DNA of 64,000 nucleotides from Hanleya hanleyi (GCA_036873755.1 JAVTVY010025057.1:52286-116285); one strand, 5' to 3'; positions 37,564 to 49,295 are shown, numbered from the stretch's first letter. Notes: generated by a model not told the origin, from the sequence alone. Numbers and translations are program-made.

Positions 37564-39590
37564 ACCGATCACAAATCACCTTTGTCTGGCAACCATGATG
37601 GACTGTTTGATCTCGCGGTTTATATCAACTCGACCACATTTATTTTTTCCCCTGAAACTACTTCTTTCATGAACTCAAAGTAGTCGTTTAGTGTGCATGG
37701 CTCTGAAGTTATGTGCTTGATATTCATCAAAGGTGAAATGCAAAGGTTTATAGATTCTCCTTTTTATATATTTTATATGTTGGTTCAATTTACAATATTT
37801 TGTCTCATAGAAGCTTTGAAAAGTGGGTACCCTTTGTTCCACTGAATTCAGATTTGCAAGCTGTCCTCGCTTAACTTTCCACGCTTAACTTTCCCTGATT
37901 ATGACATCACATCAGATGAACTGCCCAAAGACTGAATGTTACAAGTATTGACGTTGGGCCAGGTGGTCTGATGTGATGTCGCGAACCAGTATCAAACAAG
38001 GGCAGATAATCGATGTAGATTTCATTTCTGAAAATAGCTGGGCTTGAGACATGGTACCAACTTTTGAGCAGTGTTCTAAAGCTAAGTACAGGTACAAGGA
38101 GAGAATATAATTTTAAAAAACCCACTGAAATAGATAGACTGATATTTCCATCATTTATTAACCCATATTAGTGTATAAAATGGAAAATATTAAATCTTTT
38201 GCCTTTCACCTTCAAGACACATTTTCTTAAATATTTGGTCTTTTTACTTTGCAGCCATGTGCATTAATGATAGTACAGTATGTAATTACTGAACCAAATT
38301 GGCTGGGGTTTTTTTTATATATTTTTTTTTTATTACTGCTCTTTGTTTCGCAACAAGAATGAATATTTCGTTGATAAGAAAGCCTTTTATTCCATAACAA
38401 TAGAGTTTCCATTTCTTGCTGGAATTGATTCTTGTAGCCCAGGCAATATGCACATCATCAAGGCAACAAAGACAAAACCATTATTTGCCTTTTATTTGGT
38501 ATGGTACCATTCAATATTATTACATATATTTGGACATGAGAAGATATGATTAAAAACTAATTATTGGTTACACATTTACTGCTATATAATTCTTCCGGAT
38601 CTGGCTTCTCGCTTCTATGGAAAAATAAATCCGGCAACATTTTGAACTAGAGTGATGCATGAACATATAAACTGAACATAAAGTTGTTTCTTTGATATTC
38701 TAAGATTGTATATGATTTTTTGGAAAAGAAGGTTTACATGCTTCTGCTTTTATTTTTCATCAAGATTCAGAAGTAACATATGTGAAAAACAATACATTTA
38801 ACTGCGTTGAATAAGGCCAATGTCACTTGATTAGTTTAGCGTGACCTTCATTTATCAAATACACATGCTAGATGCTATAATTATTTAATACTGTACTAAT
38901 TATTAAATTGCAAACAAATTATATACAGATATGAAGAAAATGAGTAAGTTTTACTCATGAAAATGTAAATCCATCATCTATTTTAATTATTTGCCCTCAA
39001 AATATAGATGAGGGCTGGTCATGCTAAACGACCAATCAAGTGACAATGGCCTAACTAGATCAGCAGTAAAAACATCATTAAGGCCATTCATAACAGATCT
39101 GTGTTTCAGGTAACCTATCTACCCAAAATATATTTATTTTTTTTTGCTTAATACATTCCAATCCCATATGCTCAAGGCTTGATATTTATAAACTCGAGTG
39201 ATTACACTGCATTCACAGGCCTTGCTTTTTGTCAAAATTTACAGTATCCGAACAGATTCCTGCAATCTAAATACATGGGAATCCACAGCTTTCATTTCTA
39301 TAAAGATTGCTAAAATTTTGTGAGAATTATTTTATGGGAGTGCTGATGTAAATTGGATGAATCATCACAGCTCTCCTACTTTATTCTGGTATTGTGGGAG
39401 CTAAAAATCCCTCTCCTCGGTTATTAACATTTCTAATACCTGAGCCTAACTCTCCGAATTAACTGTTTGCTCTCCTAAATATGTTTCTTCATTTGATCAG
39501 TTTGTAGCTCTCCTCACATTTTCAAATGGTGTATCTTGGTGTTTTACATTTATACCAAGTTGCAACTGTTCAAAAAGTGGATGACACCTT
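37564..39590. other. Intronic DNA without features
   Basis: No gene or clear repeat recognised between the small MITE and the GCAAGG element. AT-rich with several homopolymer runs (T runs near 38309 and 38325). Confidence 0.5.
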
Positions 39591-42023
39591 CCCTTACCTA
39601 AAAAAAATGCATGGCGAATGCGAGTCAATTGCAAGGAAGCGCCTTGCATTGCCCTTGCATATTCGGCGCAAGGATGATGATAGGATAAGGTAATATTCCT
39701 ATCGGCAAGACACATGCAAGACTAATTCCGAAATTGCAAAAAATGTAAGAATGATACGTATCAATGCAAGGATACCGATAGGAAAATGACTTTATTCTTA
39801 TGATATGCAAGGACGATGCAAGTGCAAGGCCAATGTAATTTTCCTTGAGTAATTCTTGCATGAAAAGTTTTTTCCTGTAGAAAATGCAAGGATGATGCAA
39901 GTACATTTCGATGCAAGGATACCGATAGGAAAATTACTTTATCCTTACGCCTTCCTTGCATGACACGCAAAGACGATGCAAGTGCAAGGATAATGTAATT
40001 TTCCTTGAGTAATCCTTGAATGAAATTTTTTTTTCCTGTAGAAAATGCAAGGATTTCGATGCAAGGATACCGATAGGAAAATTACTTTATTCTTATGATA
40101 TGCAAGGACGATGCAGGTGCAAGGATTATGTAATTTTCCTTGAGTAATCCTTGCATGAAAAATTATTTCCTGTAGAAAATGCAAGGATGATGCCAGTACA
40201 TTTCGATGCAAGGATACCGATAGGGAAATTACTTTATCCTTACGCCTTCCTTGCATGACACGCAAAGACGATGCAAGTGCAAGGATAATGTAATTTTCCT
40301 TGAGTAATCCTTGAATGAAATTTTTTTTTCCTGTAGAAAATGCAAGGATGATGCAGGTACATCTCGATGCAAGGATACCGATAGGAAAATTACTTTATCC
40401 TTACGCCGATGCAAGTGCAGGGATAATGCAATTTTTCTTGAGTAATCCTTGCGTGGGAAATTTTTTCCTTTGGACAGTGCAAGGATGATGCAAGTACATT
40501 TCGATGCAAGAATACCGATAGGAAAATTACTTTAATCTTACGCCTTCCAGACGAGTCCGACCTCCCATGATGCATATCATTTGATAAATAATTAAAAGTA
40601 ATTCCAAATCGAAAATACAAACCAGAGAATTATGTCAAATAAACAAAAGATTTATTTTTTCAAAAGTAAAATAAGGTACATGTTGCCATTATATTAAACA
40701 GAAAATTTAGACAATGGGAATCGAATACTGTAAGTAAAAAAAAATGCAAAAATAGGGAAAAGAAAACATAAATGTATATGTTTATAATGAGAAAACATAA
40801 GATTGGATAACTTTAAATAAAGTATAAAAGAGGAATACAGTTGCAATATCACCCAGCTGTGATAGTAATACTGATATTATAAATTGGTATAACTCCTAGT
40901 TAATTCAATTACAATGCAACTGCATTACTCACTGATATCGGTTGATCAGCCATGAAATAAAAAATAACGCAGGTGAGCCACAATTGCGAAGTACACATGT
41001 ATGTCCCTTGGTCGAATGAACTCTGCTAAAATGCTGGCCTATTAACTCGTCAAAACTCCAACACTCTTTTCCAAACGCTATTTCTACTAAGAAATGGTGG
41101 ACCACACAGTTCAACATTGGAACCGCTAGCCCTCACCTGGGCCGCGAAGGCCGACTTCACGGGAAAAGACGTGACTGCGAGAGTGTTGAAATTTGGGGTC
41201 TACATAAACGCAGAACCGGAACCTGCCAACGAACGAGATTTGCAACACCACTAAGTTTTCCTCGCGGAAACCAAACACCGTAAATATTTCCTACACGAAG
41301 AAAAATATGTTGTATGGCGATAAAGAATATTCTTTGGATATAAATACCCATGCATTTACAGAGTAGGAACTGTCAATATTATGTCAACAGCAAATTGCAT
41401 CTGTCACCGTTAAACATCTCCGTCGTTGAACTTCAAATTAACGCGCGCGCTGCGAACATCACGAGACATGTGACGTCACAAAATTTGTCTTCCTTGACAT
41501 GCACTTGAAATAGTACATCAATTAGTGCACTATTTCTTTTAAAAGGAAATCGATCAAATATTAAGGAAAAACAAGAAGAAAAAAACTACATGGAACCACA
41601 AGATGGATAATGTAATACAAGGGTCTGGATATATGCATAATAATATGTTGTTTTTTTTGTTTTTTTTTTGTTTTTTTAATTTTCTTGTTTTATATGAAAA
41701 AGCAAATATCCACAGACTTATCAGACTTGCATCAAACATGCATCATTCACCAACCAAACTGATATTTTTTTCTATTGTTTTCTTGCAATGGACAGGCATG
41801 ATCTTAGCTGTTATATGATGTCTAACTGGATCCTTGCATCAGTCTTGCATAGAATATTTTTCTAAGTCTGAAGTCTTGCATTAGTCTTGTGGTGTCCATG
41901 CACTTGATGTTGCTGCCTTGCACATTTCTTGCATTGGAAATTTGTTTAAGTCCAAACTCTTGCATCAGTCTTGACTCATTCTTGCTAGACTTGCATGCGC
42001 CTTGCATATTTTTTCGGTAAGGG
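39591..42023. mobile_element. TIR element built from GCAAGG/CCTTGC motifs
   Basis: A 2433 bp element with inverted ends CCCTTACCTAAAAAAAATGC (39591) and its imperfect complement ending GGTAAGGG at 42023. The left third (39650-40540) is a set of ~150-310 bp direct repeats full of GCAAGGATGATGCAAG and GATACCGATAGGAAAATTAC. The right end (41830-42010) carries the same motif inverted (CTTGCATCAGTCTTGCAT). The middle (about 40540-41820) is unique. Its 40930-41480 part is richer in CpG and contains a CRE. No transposase recognised. No clear target duplication was found. Confidence 0.75.
40929..41480 (-). other. CpG-richer unique core with CRE, possible promoter/exon region
   Basis: Within the element, this segment has GCGCGCGC (41443-41450) and TGACGTCA (41471-41478) and is followed on the minus strand by open frames of 60-64 codons (41351-41157, 41117-40929). 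GCGGCCCAG-GTGAGG near 41140 looks like a splice donor on the minus strand. I see no known domain. It may be the remnant of the element's own gene or a captured host promoter. Confidence 0.3.
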
Positions 42024-43376
42024 TTTGCACTATTTATCTGTACAGTTATAAAAGTTCAAAATCAAGGGAAGTAATCATGGTTGCCAAACTACCAACAGTA
42101 CTGCTGACTTTGTTTCCAGCTGTACATGTTTGTAGCGGTATGCACAGATTGCGACAGCACAACTTGTGTTCACCGATATGTTTAGCTCTTTCTACAGAAT
42201 CACCATATATGGTCATATTCAATTAACTCAATGGCGGTGACTTTGCCATTCCATTACTTCCGCCTGTCGAAAAATTCCTGTATCCAAATAATCCTGAAAG
42301 TGAGAAAGGATGTTGGCATGGTAACAATAGCTAATGAAATCAATGCTTTGCTATGTCGACCATGATCTGGCATAAAAGGCTTCTACATTTACTGTTCTCT
42401 GGCTGGCTTCACTTACAGATTTGTGCCGTCACGAGTGGAAATGGGAAGCTTTTTGTGTCCAGTTTTTGTAACCATCTTTCATCTACACATGCCTCTTAAT
42501 TTTTACATGGATAATCATACACACTCCCTGCTGATCGATGATCGTCTAGGCTGCCTGATGATTTTTGAGTTTAGTGACTTTCAAAAAGAACCTAAATTTT
42601 GTTCAGTACCTTTATTTTAATTTAATTTGCTTGGAAATAATCATCAATTTCATTCTGATACATGTATAATGGAATACTTATATTTTACATTAAGGTTTCT
42701 ATTATTCAAGTTCCCCAATGCCTTCTGTATCTTGGTAACCGCAGGCTCTAAGGCTTTTCATCACTGTCTTGATTTAGGCCATTTAAATTTATTTAAAACC
42801 TATAGAAACCAACTAACAGATTTGGTCAGCTACATACACTATCTTGATTTTCATGGAATTATGAAAATCTATTCAAGCAGTCAGATACATGTACATGTAC
42901 TTCAAAAAAGTTGAAAAAACATGTACATGTACCTACATGTATGCTTATAACCCAACTTTTTTTAAAGTTCATTACTGGGGACACAACTATTAACATGAAT
43001 AGCCTGACCTTTATGACATGATTCAGGCTGTCATGACCTTTTACATGTATATATTGGGAATCGATTCCAGGTGTCACTTAATTCCAAATCAGAATTATCC
43101 AATTCTTCCAATTATAAATGGATAATGGTCAGTAAACTGGGTTCCAATGTCTATTTCATGGGCAAAACATATTGGACATCTTGTTACATGTGAATTAAGC
43201 CTCAGTGTTAACGGTGCTATGTCCAGGAAATATGAAGCACAACTAGAGGTTTATGTCAATAAGGATGGAAGTTGTAGCTAACAGGTTATTATTGAGCAGC
43301 CAGAACCTCCAGGATCATTTCCTATGAAAATAATTCTCACATTGTAATTCTGGCTAGTAAATCCAATTTACCCTAT
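42024..43376. other. Intronic DNA, TACATGTA-rich
   Basis: No gene supported. A short inverted pair of ACATGTACATGTAC strings at 42887-42937 can form a hairpin. Open frames of 65-95 codons lack motifs. Confidence 0.5.
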
Positions 43377-43662
43377 ACTTTTATTGGACACTGTTCTAGA
43401 ATACTTTTATTGGACACTGTTCTAGAATACTTTTATTGGACACTGTTCTAGAATACTTTTATTGGACACTGTTCTAGAATACTTTTATTGGACACTGTTC
43501 TAGAATACTTTTATTGGACACTGTTCTAGAATACTTTTATTGGACACTGTTCTAGAATACTTTTATTGGACACTGTTCTAGAATACTTTTATTGGACACT
43601 GTTCTAGAATACTTTTATTGGACACTGTTCTAGAATACTTTTATTGGACACTGTTCTAGAAT
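43377..43662. repeat. Perfect 26 bp x 11 minisatellite
   Basis: Exactly 286 bases, eleven copies of a 26 bp unit starting ACTTTTATTGGACACTG and closing with TTCTAGAAT. I saw no substitution in any copy. Each copy has the palindrome TTCTAGAA and an ATTGG (inverse CCAAT) ten bases upstream. Confidence 0.97.
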
Positions 43663-43801
43663 ACTTTTCTTTAGTTGAAAGAATTAGTTGATGAGGTAGA
43701 GGGGAGATAACTTGAGGGATCACTCCATGCTCATATTTCCTTGTGTGTAAACATTAATGATTTACATTCTGTAACGGAATTCCATGAATAGATGTCCCCC
43801 G

Positions 43802-44082
43802 GGTTCATACACCTTGGACTGGAAACTCCTGGAATTTGAATGCCACTCTGGAAAGTGCTTAAAAGTGCTTAAAAAATAGGTTGATGTCCTGGAAACTCTG
43901 GAAAAATCACATTTTGTAAATTGTAGTTCCAATCTCCAATATCTCTTTCCCATCAACAGCATGAATAATCGTGTCAAAGATTGTGTACATGTAATTTAGT
44001 GCTAGAAACTCCTGAAAAAATGAAATTGATCAACGTAAAATAACTCCTAGAAAACTCCTGGAATTTCCATTGTGTATGAACC
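43802..44082. mobile_element. GGTTCATACAC-ended MITE
   Basis: Ends in GGTTCATACAC and GTGTATGAACC, with an inner inverted copy of CTCCTGGAATT. The interior is rich in CTGGAAACTC and AAAGTGCTTAAAA repeats. No clean target duplication was seen. A related but more degraded sequence lies at 47168-47575. Confidence 0.65.
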
Positions 44083-44660
44083 ATATGTCTCGGTGATACT
44101 TATATGCCTACATTGCCGCTGGTTTTCAAGCCAAATGTGAAATCAGGGGAAACAAAGTTTGAATAACAATGAAAATCCAAGGGAATTCAATTACACTGAA
44201 AACTACATTGAATGATATATGACACACTTGTTGTTTTGAGCACTGTGTAAACCTTTTAATCAGTTTGCTATAAGTTTGTGTTTGCAATGTGACCATGCAC
44301 TTATGATCCAAACATTTATCCTTTTTTTATCCAGATGGTCATATTCAGGATATATATTCCGGATGAATGCTAGTGATGGCCATAGTATTCACAAAGGGAT
44401 CAGTATTAGACAATTTATTTCCCATAAAAATATTCTTTTCTACATGTGTTTGCCAAACAAGGCGGATAATTATCAACCTAATGACAAATGATGTCATCAC
44501 GTGTTGTGGTCTTGACAAGAGTGTGAAGCGCTTTATATGGCCGGTTGATAAACGTGACAGCCAGTTGATGGTGCCAATAATTGATAACATTGATGGCTAC
44601 ATTTACACAGCTCCTCTAGGTGATTAATGAATCAGTGCTGTATTATACATGTATCTCCTC
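44083..44660. other. Intronic DNA without features
   Basis: No gene or repeat recognised. Overlapping open frames of 71-86 codons on both strands at 44276-44627 lack any motif and splice context. Confidence 0.5.
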
Positions 44661-46252
44661 CAGCCCTCACAATTAGGAAAATTCTCCACGGCAAAAAAAT
44701 TGCTGAGGAGAAATCAATTACCACGGCAAAAAAAGGGCTTCACCACGGCAATTTTTTTTCTGCAGTAGTTTTCACTAAAATAATGAAATGACTGTTTGCT
44801 GGAATTCACATAGTGCTTGCATGCATTCATTTTTGTAATATGTACATGTATAACTAATTCTTTTGCAAACAAGACTGAATAAAAAGTTCTTATTACTCTG
44901 TCATAATGTATTTAGTTCACTTTTGAGCTTCATCAATAATTCCGATTCAAAATAATGAACAGAAGTCACTCCCAGTCTGGGTGTTCCATCAAGAAAAGTT
45001 TTGAACACAGTACACTACCAAACTCGAAAAACAATTACCATACTAAAACTCAACTCACTGCAACTTGTGCATGTGTCGTGAGTTAGTGTAGTCACAATTA
45101 AAACACCAGAAAAGCTATGGAACACCTGGACTATTTACAGAGTATTAGTGGTACAACTGTTTAATCTGATTCCGTCCCTGAATCTGATTTTCGTCAATTG
45201 GTTTCTGTTCGCAGCTGTTATTTTCCGGACTCCCTCTGGCAAGGTTGTTTGTCTGCCAGTCTCACCTCCAGCATTTCTAGCGAGAGCTAATGCCGCTGTT
45301 CGATGAGCCACGGACTTGGCGATGTGGTCGGCGGCATTGCATTTTTTTATTACATCGGTTCCAGCTACCCATTTATCGGACAAATTAGTGACGAAGCCAC
45401 GTGGTCGGTGACATGTTGGCCGGTCAGCGTAATGGTTCCTACACACCTCACAATAGAGTTTGAGCACAGTTTCCCCATCGTCTGCCACTTCAGGTTTTAT
45501 GCAGGACAACCCCCAATTAACGACAGTTTTGGATTTCACCATTTCGTCAGCCCGACGTACGATTTCAAAGTCAAAATTAGACACCGTAGAAACTTGTCAA
45601 CAATACCGCTGTGCAGGAGAATTGCAATTGCCGGGGCTCTCTAGGAGTGCGGTACTCCAAATTTCTGACCAATTATCTTCCGTGTCATGTATGAAGCCAT
45701 GGATTATATAATGAATTGAGTGCCAGTGGTAATTAATTCGAAACTACTACTCAGTTCACTATTACAGGAAACCAGATAATTCAATAAACAATAATACATA
45801 TTGGTAAGTTTATGTGAATTCCCCTTCATCGTAACCCCTACGAGTATGAAGTGCGCTCTCCGAATATGCGATCACGCGTGCTGTTGTGACGATAAACAAA
45901 CGTCAGCTGAGGAATGACCTGCATGCTGGAGAGTGACAGACATTCAACCGAAGACTTGCAGATTGGCTTCCTGTTCTCGGGAAAGTACATTTGTGTCGAC
46001 TGTTGTTTCCAAATTAATTAATCAGACAATCACAATGCAAGAAGCTGTCTCGTTTATTAAAACCAAAATGTTTAGCAAGAATAGGCAGTTCAAAAAGACG
46101 TATTTTACTATCGACCGTATGTGTTGTTTACTGACAACAACAACAACAACATCACTTTACGACCCTCGGCAAAAAAACTGCCGACGCGAAGTGATTTTAC
46201 CCCAGCATTTACCACGGCAATTGCCGTTTGCCGTGGCTAATTGCGAGGGCTG
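44661..46252. mobile_element. Deleted hAT-like DNA transposon
   Basis: A 1592 bp element with ends CAGCCCTCACAATTA (44661) and TAATTGCGAGGGCTG (46252), inverted with one mismatch in 15. Just inside both ends are multiple CCACGGCAA / TTGCCGTGG motifs, subterminal repeats of the kind transposases bind. TCCTC flanks both sides (44656-44660, 46253-46257). Inside is a minus-strand frame with a BED/TTF-like zinc finger region. hAT elements normally duplicate 8 bp; here only 5 match. The catalytic part of a transposase is missing. Confidence 0.8.
45135..45584 (-). CDS. Zinc-finger N-terminal fragment of a hAT/ZNF862-type protein
   Basis: A frame of 149 codons starting with ATG at 45584. Residues 21-28 read VVNWGLSC and 43-48 LYCEVC (C45-x2-C48). 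Then WVAGTDVIKKCNAADH leads to H87-x6-H94, followed by alternating Ala/Arg. This matches the layout of the TTF/BED-like finger at the start of hAT-related proteins such as ZNF862 and KIAA1586-like families, in which a K-LYC-x-VC motif and a GT/GS-x-x-x-K-x-x-x-x-x-x-H series recur. The frame closes after RLNSCTTNTL with no DDE or hAT dimerisation domain. Its location inside the TIR element supports a truncated transposon gene. The family call is by motif memory. Confidence 0.6.
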   Translation of the reverse strand: MSNFDFEIVRRADEMVKSKTVVNWGLSCIKPEVADDGETVLKLYCEVCRNHYADRPTCHRPRGFVTNLSDKWVAGTDVIKKCNAADHIAKSVAHRTAALALARNAGGETGRQTTLPEGVRKITAANRNQLTKIRFRDGIRLNSCTTNTL

Positions 46253-46673
46253 TCCTCTATTGTGTAATCTGTGTTCATTGTACCGTGACATAATCATAAT
46301 TCAAATTCGTCAAAATTTGTCTTTTGAATTGATGACTTTTTCGCAGAAAATAATATTTGGTATTTGTTGGGTTTCAGATGACATTCACAATGATATTTGT
46401 GTTTCCAGTAGCAAAATTACAGTAAATGTATGTATTAGTATACATGTAGGTTAAGTTTAGCTGGATTTTACTGAAACTTGAATTACATGTATCAGACTCC
46501 AATTTGTATAAGATATCACAACTGTTGATAGAGAACTTCCAAATTAACTCCCTTCACATGAACATGTATCGCCAAAATCATCTGCACTAACCCGGGCTGT
46601 CAAAAATCAAATCTTATCAGAGATTTGCCTGGGCCTGTTTGCATCAAAATATGAGTCCAGTGAGCATAACCAC
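46253..46673. other. Intronic DNA without features
   Basis: No gene or repeat recognised apart from the flanking copy of the hAT-like target TCCTC at 46253-46257. A plus-strand frame crosses in from the transposon and carries no motif. Confidence 0.5.
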
Positions 46674-46817
46674 CTGTTCCCTGAGGTGTCTTACATCTGG
46701 ATGCTTATAACCGATCCACATGTCAATAGCTGTGCAGCTCGAGAACATTGTTATGACAGCTGACATCACCCATGCCAAGATCAAAGCTTTTTTCTCTCCA
46801 TTACGCTCAGTTTTCAT
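46674..46817 (-). CDS. Candidate exon: single-pass membrane protein N-terminus
   Basis: On the minus strand an ATG at 46817 opens 48 codons that run directly into CAG-GTGGTT, a plausible phase 0 splice donor at 46674. The product has a basic, hydrophilic start (MKTERNGEKK), a hydrophobic stretch of about 20 residues (ALILAWVMSAVITMF onward), then a charged segment with HPDVRHLREQ. That is the layout of the first exon of a type II membrane protein, as in transmembrane collagens or gliomedin-like proteins. I see no following exon in the window and cannot name the gene. It would be nested, antisense, in the agrin intron. It may be a chance frame. Confidence 0.3.
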
Positions 46818-49006
46818 TTTTCTCACAACAATTTAAATTGTCAGTTTCGGTAAAGGCGTCGCTTGGAAATTTTTACTGGCAGGCTGCTGACCGGTGCTTC
46901 TGATTGACTGAATTTCAGTATTCGTAATGCGGTCTAAGGTCCGTCTGTGTACATCTGCTGATATGTAAATGGACATGTACATGTATGAATGAGATCCCAA
47001 TTTCATAAATTTTAATTTAATACATAAGGAGAATTATGAATATCAATATGTAAAAATTAGCAAATAGAAATCGAATTATTTTTCAGGATAACAAAAAAAA
47101 ATTTGCTATAAATGTACATTGTGGAGTCCTATATGTGATTGTTAAATGAATTTAAATTTCAATTATACAGGGTTCATACGGAATCCTGGATTTCTCTGAT
47201 TTTCTTGAATTCTGAGAAAATAAATTCCAGGACCTGGAAATCCTTGAATTCTGACGATATTTGGAAAAGTCCTTGTACATGTATTCTGTTGTCCTCTTTT
47301 CCCCCAAAATATCTGCCACAATTAATTACTAGAATTTCTTTCTAATAATTGAATTTATTCTTCGATCTAGTCAGATCTGTATGAAATGTGATAGTTGAAA
47401 TTTATACATATTAATTTCATTCTAATGTACATTTTTTAATTTGCTGAATGAAACATGGTAAAAGGTGTTAAAAAAGGTCCAGCAAAATTCAGTTAAATGT
47501 CCTGGAAAAAGATATGGACCTGAAAAAGTCCTGGAATTTTGTCTTTCACAAAGGGTAGCAACCTTGAATACTCCAATCAGTTTATCTCAATCAATTTGCA
47601 TGGACTCGTCTTTATTTGTAGAATACTGTAGCTAATTTATTTGCATCTGTTTATTGGATCAACTCTCAGTGATCGATGGTGAAGAAGAAATTAAGAAAAA
47701 ACTACTACCATTATCTTTCCACTGGGACAGCTAATGTAGAATATAAATGATCCCATTTAAATATTTAAGAGAAAGAAACTCATTAGTGATAGCATAACTC
47801 GATTACCTTCCATGTAGGTATAATTAGTGAGTATTTCGTGAGCGTGACAGAACATGTCATTAAGAGGCGATAAATAATGTATAAAATACAGTACATATGT
47901 ACATCGTTTTATATTTGGTACAGCATGCCATAGTACTATTTTGGGCCCCTTTGGGAGGACCGTGAATGGAACAATCACCCAGGGCCTGATAAAGTACAGA
48001 ATTCAGAAAGGCTATTAGCATGTGGAATGGATGTAGCAAGTGAATGCACCAGCCTGGGCTTGCATGGTTTCCAATGGCTGAGTAATATTGATAGCTTGGG
48101 GATGGGATCTCTGCTCAAGTAGTCTTGCTTATGGCAGTGACTGCGAGGGGATGAAGACTGATGACTGTCACGATAGCTACACCAGTCAGTCCATTCTAAA
48201 TAGGAGCTAAATGATGAGGAATTGGAGCTAACGGCTGATGGAAGCTATTATGGAAGCTTGGCTCGCTTCGAGCCCAGTCTTTATACACCTATACGTACAG
48301 CTGGCTCACACACTTCGGCTTGAAACTAAAGAAATGTAAAACCTCCCAGAGCCATATTAACTATTGCTGCTGTGACACTAGGCAGTGGCTTTATCCAGCG
48401 GAATGCTAAGGAAATTGGCAGCCAGCTTTGATTCAGTCACCGGTATTGGTCCAAGTTTGATTAATCCCACAGGTTTTCGGGTCATGGGCTGGCCGGGTAT
48501 AGGCAGTAACCAATTCCAGGCTCCAGCGGCATACAGTTGTTTATTCGGACTGCTCGCTTCGATCAATTTTGGATAATGTTTTTACATCGCTATAATGATC
48601 AACCATAATATTGCTGTAGAGTTCCTACCGTAGTATCTTGCCCAAGCAGTCATGTCTGCCTTCACTGTTTTAAGGTGCATTTACAGAGGATGTGGACCTT
48701 ACATGTAAACTGCCTTGATGTGCCGCTCTATAGAAATTCTCAGATGTAGACGGCTGGATCTCTTATCGAGCAGGATGCGGTATTCGTCTCGCACTAAACC
48801 CATGCTGTTTCACGCATCGCTTGCATACACGCGGCCTCAGGAAATTTGGAATAAGCTACAATTCTTCAATTTGGTCGGCTATTAGAGACCGGTCTGCACT
48901 CTGAGAGATTGAGAGGAACAAACATCTGGGATATTACAGTCTCGCAGTAAATGCGGATTTACCGCACAGTGTTGGCTTATGATCTGAATTAGTCAACATT
49001 TACAAA
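46818..49006. other. Intronic DNA; possible promoter region near 48-49 kb
   Basis: 47168-47575 resembles a degraded copy of the GGTTCATAC/CCTGGAAA MITE class. The part from about 48000 to 49000 is more mixed in base composition than other intronic DNA here and carries overlapping open frames on both strands at 48378-48576. It could include a promoter for the alternative agrin start, but I see no definite core promoter. Confidence 0.4.
47168..47575. repeat. Degraded GGTTCATAC / CCTGGAAA repeat
   Basis: Opens with AGGGTTCATACGG and contains several CCTGGA, CTGGAAA and TTGAATTCTG motifs, like the MITE at 43802-44082. The right end is not clean. Confidence 0.45.
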
Positions 49007-49295
49007 ATGGTTCGGGAAGAAACTACCTGCAGATGTAATTGTGAAAATTGTGGGATGTGGGGTGACGCAATACGACGTCCCAAACATGATGTAATTCCAA
49101 ATAATTTTGACTTGTGTGCTAGGGTGACCCACATGTTGTCTTCATCAGTGAATTCCAGGACTTCGAACTGCAGGCCGAGGTCTCGATTAAAATATTTATA
49201 TCCCAACTTACGGAGGATAGTTCACCTGTTCACCTGTGTAATTGTCATATTAACACCAGTGAGCATATCTAATGCATGCTATGTTTATCCGCCAG
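49007..49295 (+). CDS. AGRN: Possible alternative N-terminus of agrin (signal-anchor type)
   Basis: The frame of the Kazal-2 exon stays open for 96 codons upstream of its acceptor, to an ATG at 49007 in favourable context (AAAATGG). The encoded leader is hydrophilic and Cys/Arg-containing, then basic (RPRSRLKYLYPNLRR), then hydrophobic (IVHLFTCVIVILTPVSI), ending about 12 residues before the Kazal domain. A basic-then-hydrophobic order suits a signal anchor or long signal peptide. Vertebrate agrin has a known short-N-terminus form that is a type II membrane protein made from an alternative start. Here the leader would be encoded contiguously with Kazal 2. A chance open frame is not excluded, since 96 stop-free codons are unusual but not rare over this length of genome. 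Confidence 0.35.

Larger units (their letters stand above)
37184..49295 (+). other. 12.1 kb agrin intron
   Basis: Bounded by GTAAGT at 37184 and ATCCGCCAG ending at 49295, both phase 1. It hosts a small MITE (37405), a 2.4 kb TIR element (39591), a perfect 26 bp array (43377), a GGTTCATAC MITE (43802), a deleted hAT-like transposon (44661) and a candidate minus-strand exon (46674). An alternative agrin start may also lie at its 3' end. Confidence 0.75.

Noticed and set aside
45933..46454. 173-codon plus-strand frame near the right end of the hAT-like element
   Set aside because: It crosses the transposon boundary at 46252 into unique intronic DNA and has no motif; most likely chance.
48378..48576. 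Overlapping 62-63 codon frames on both strands
   Set aside because: Neither product has a motif. Mutual openness is more likely from local base composition.
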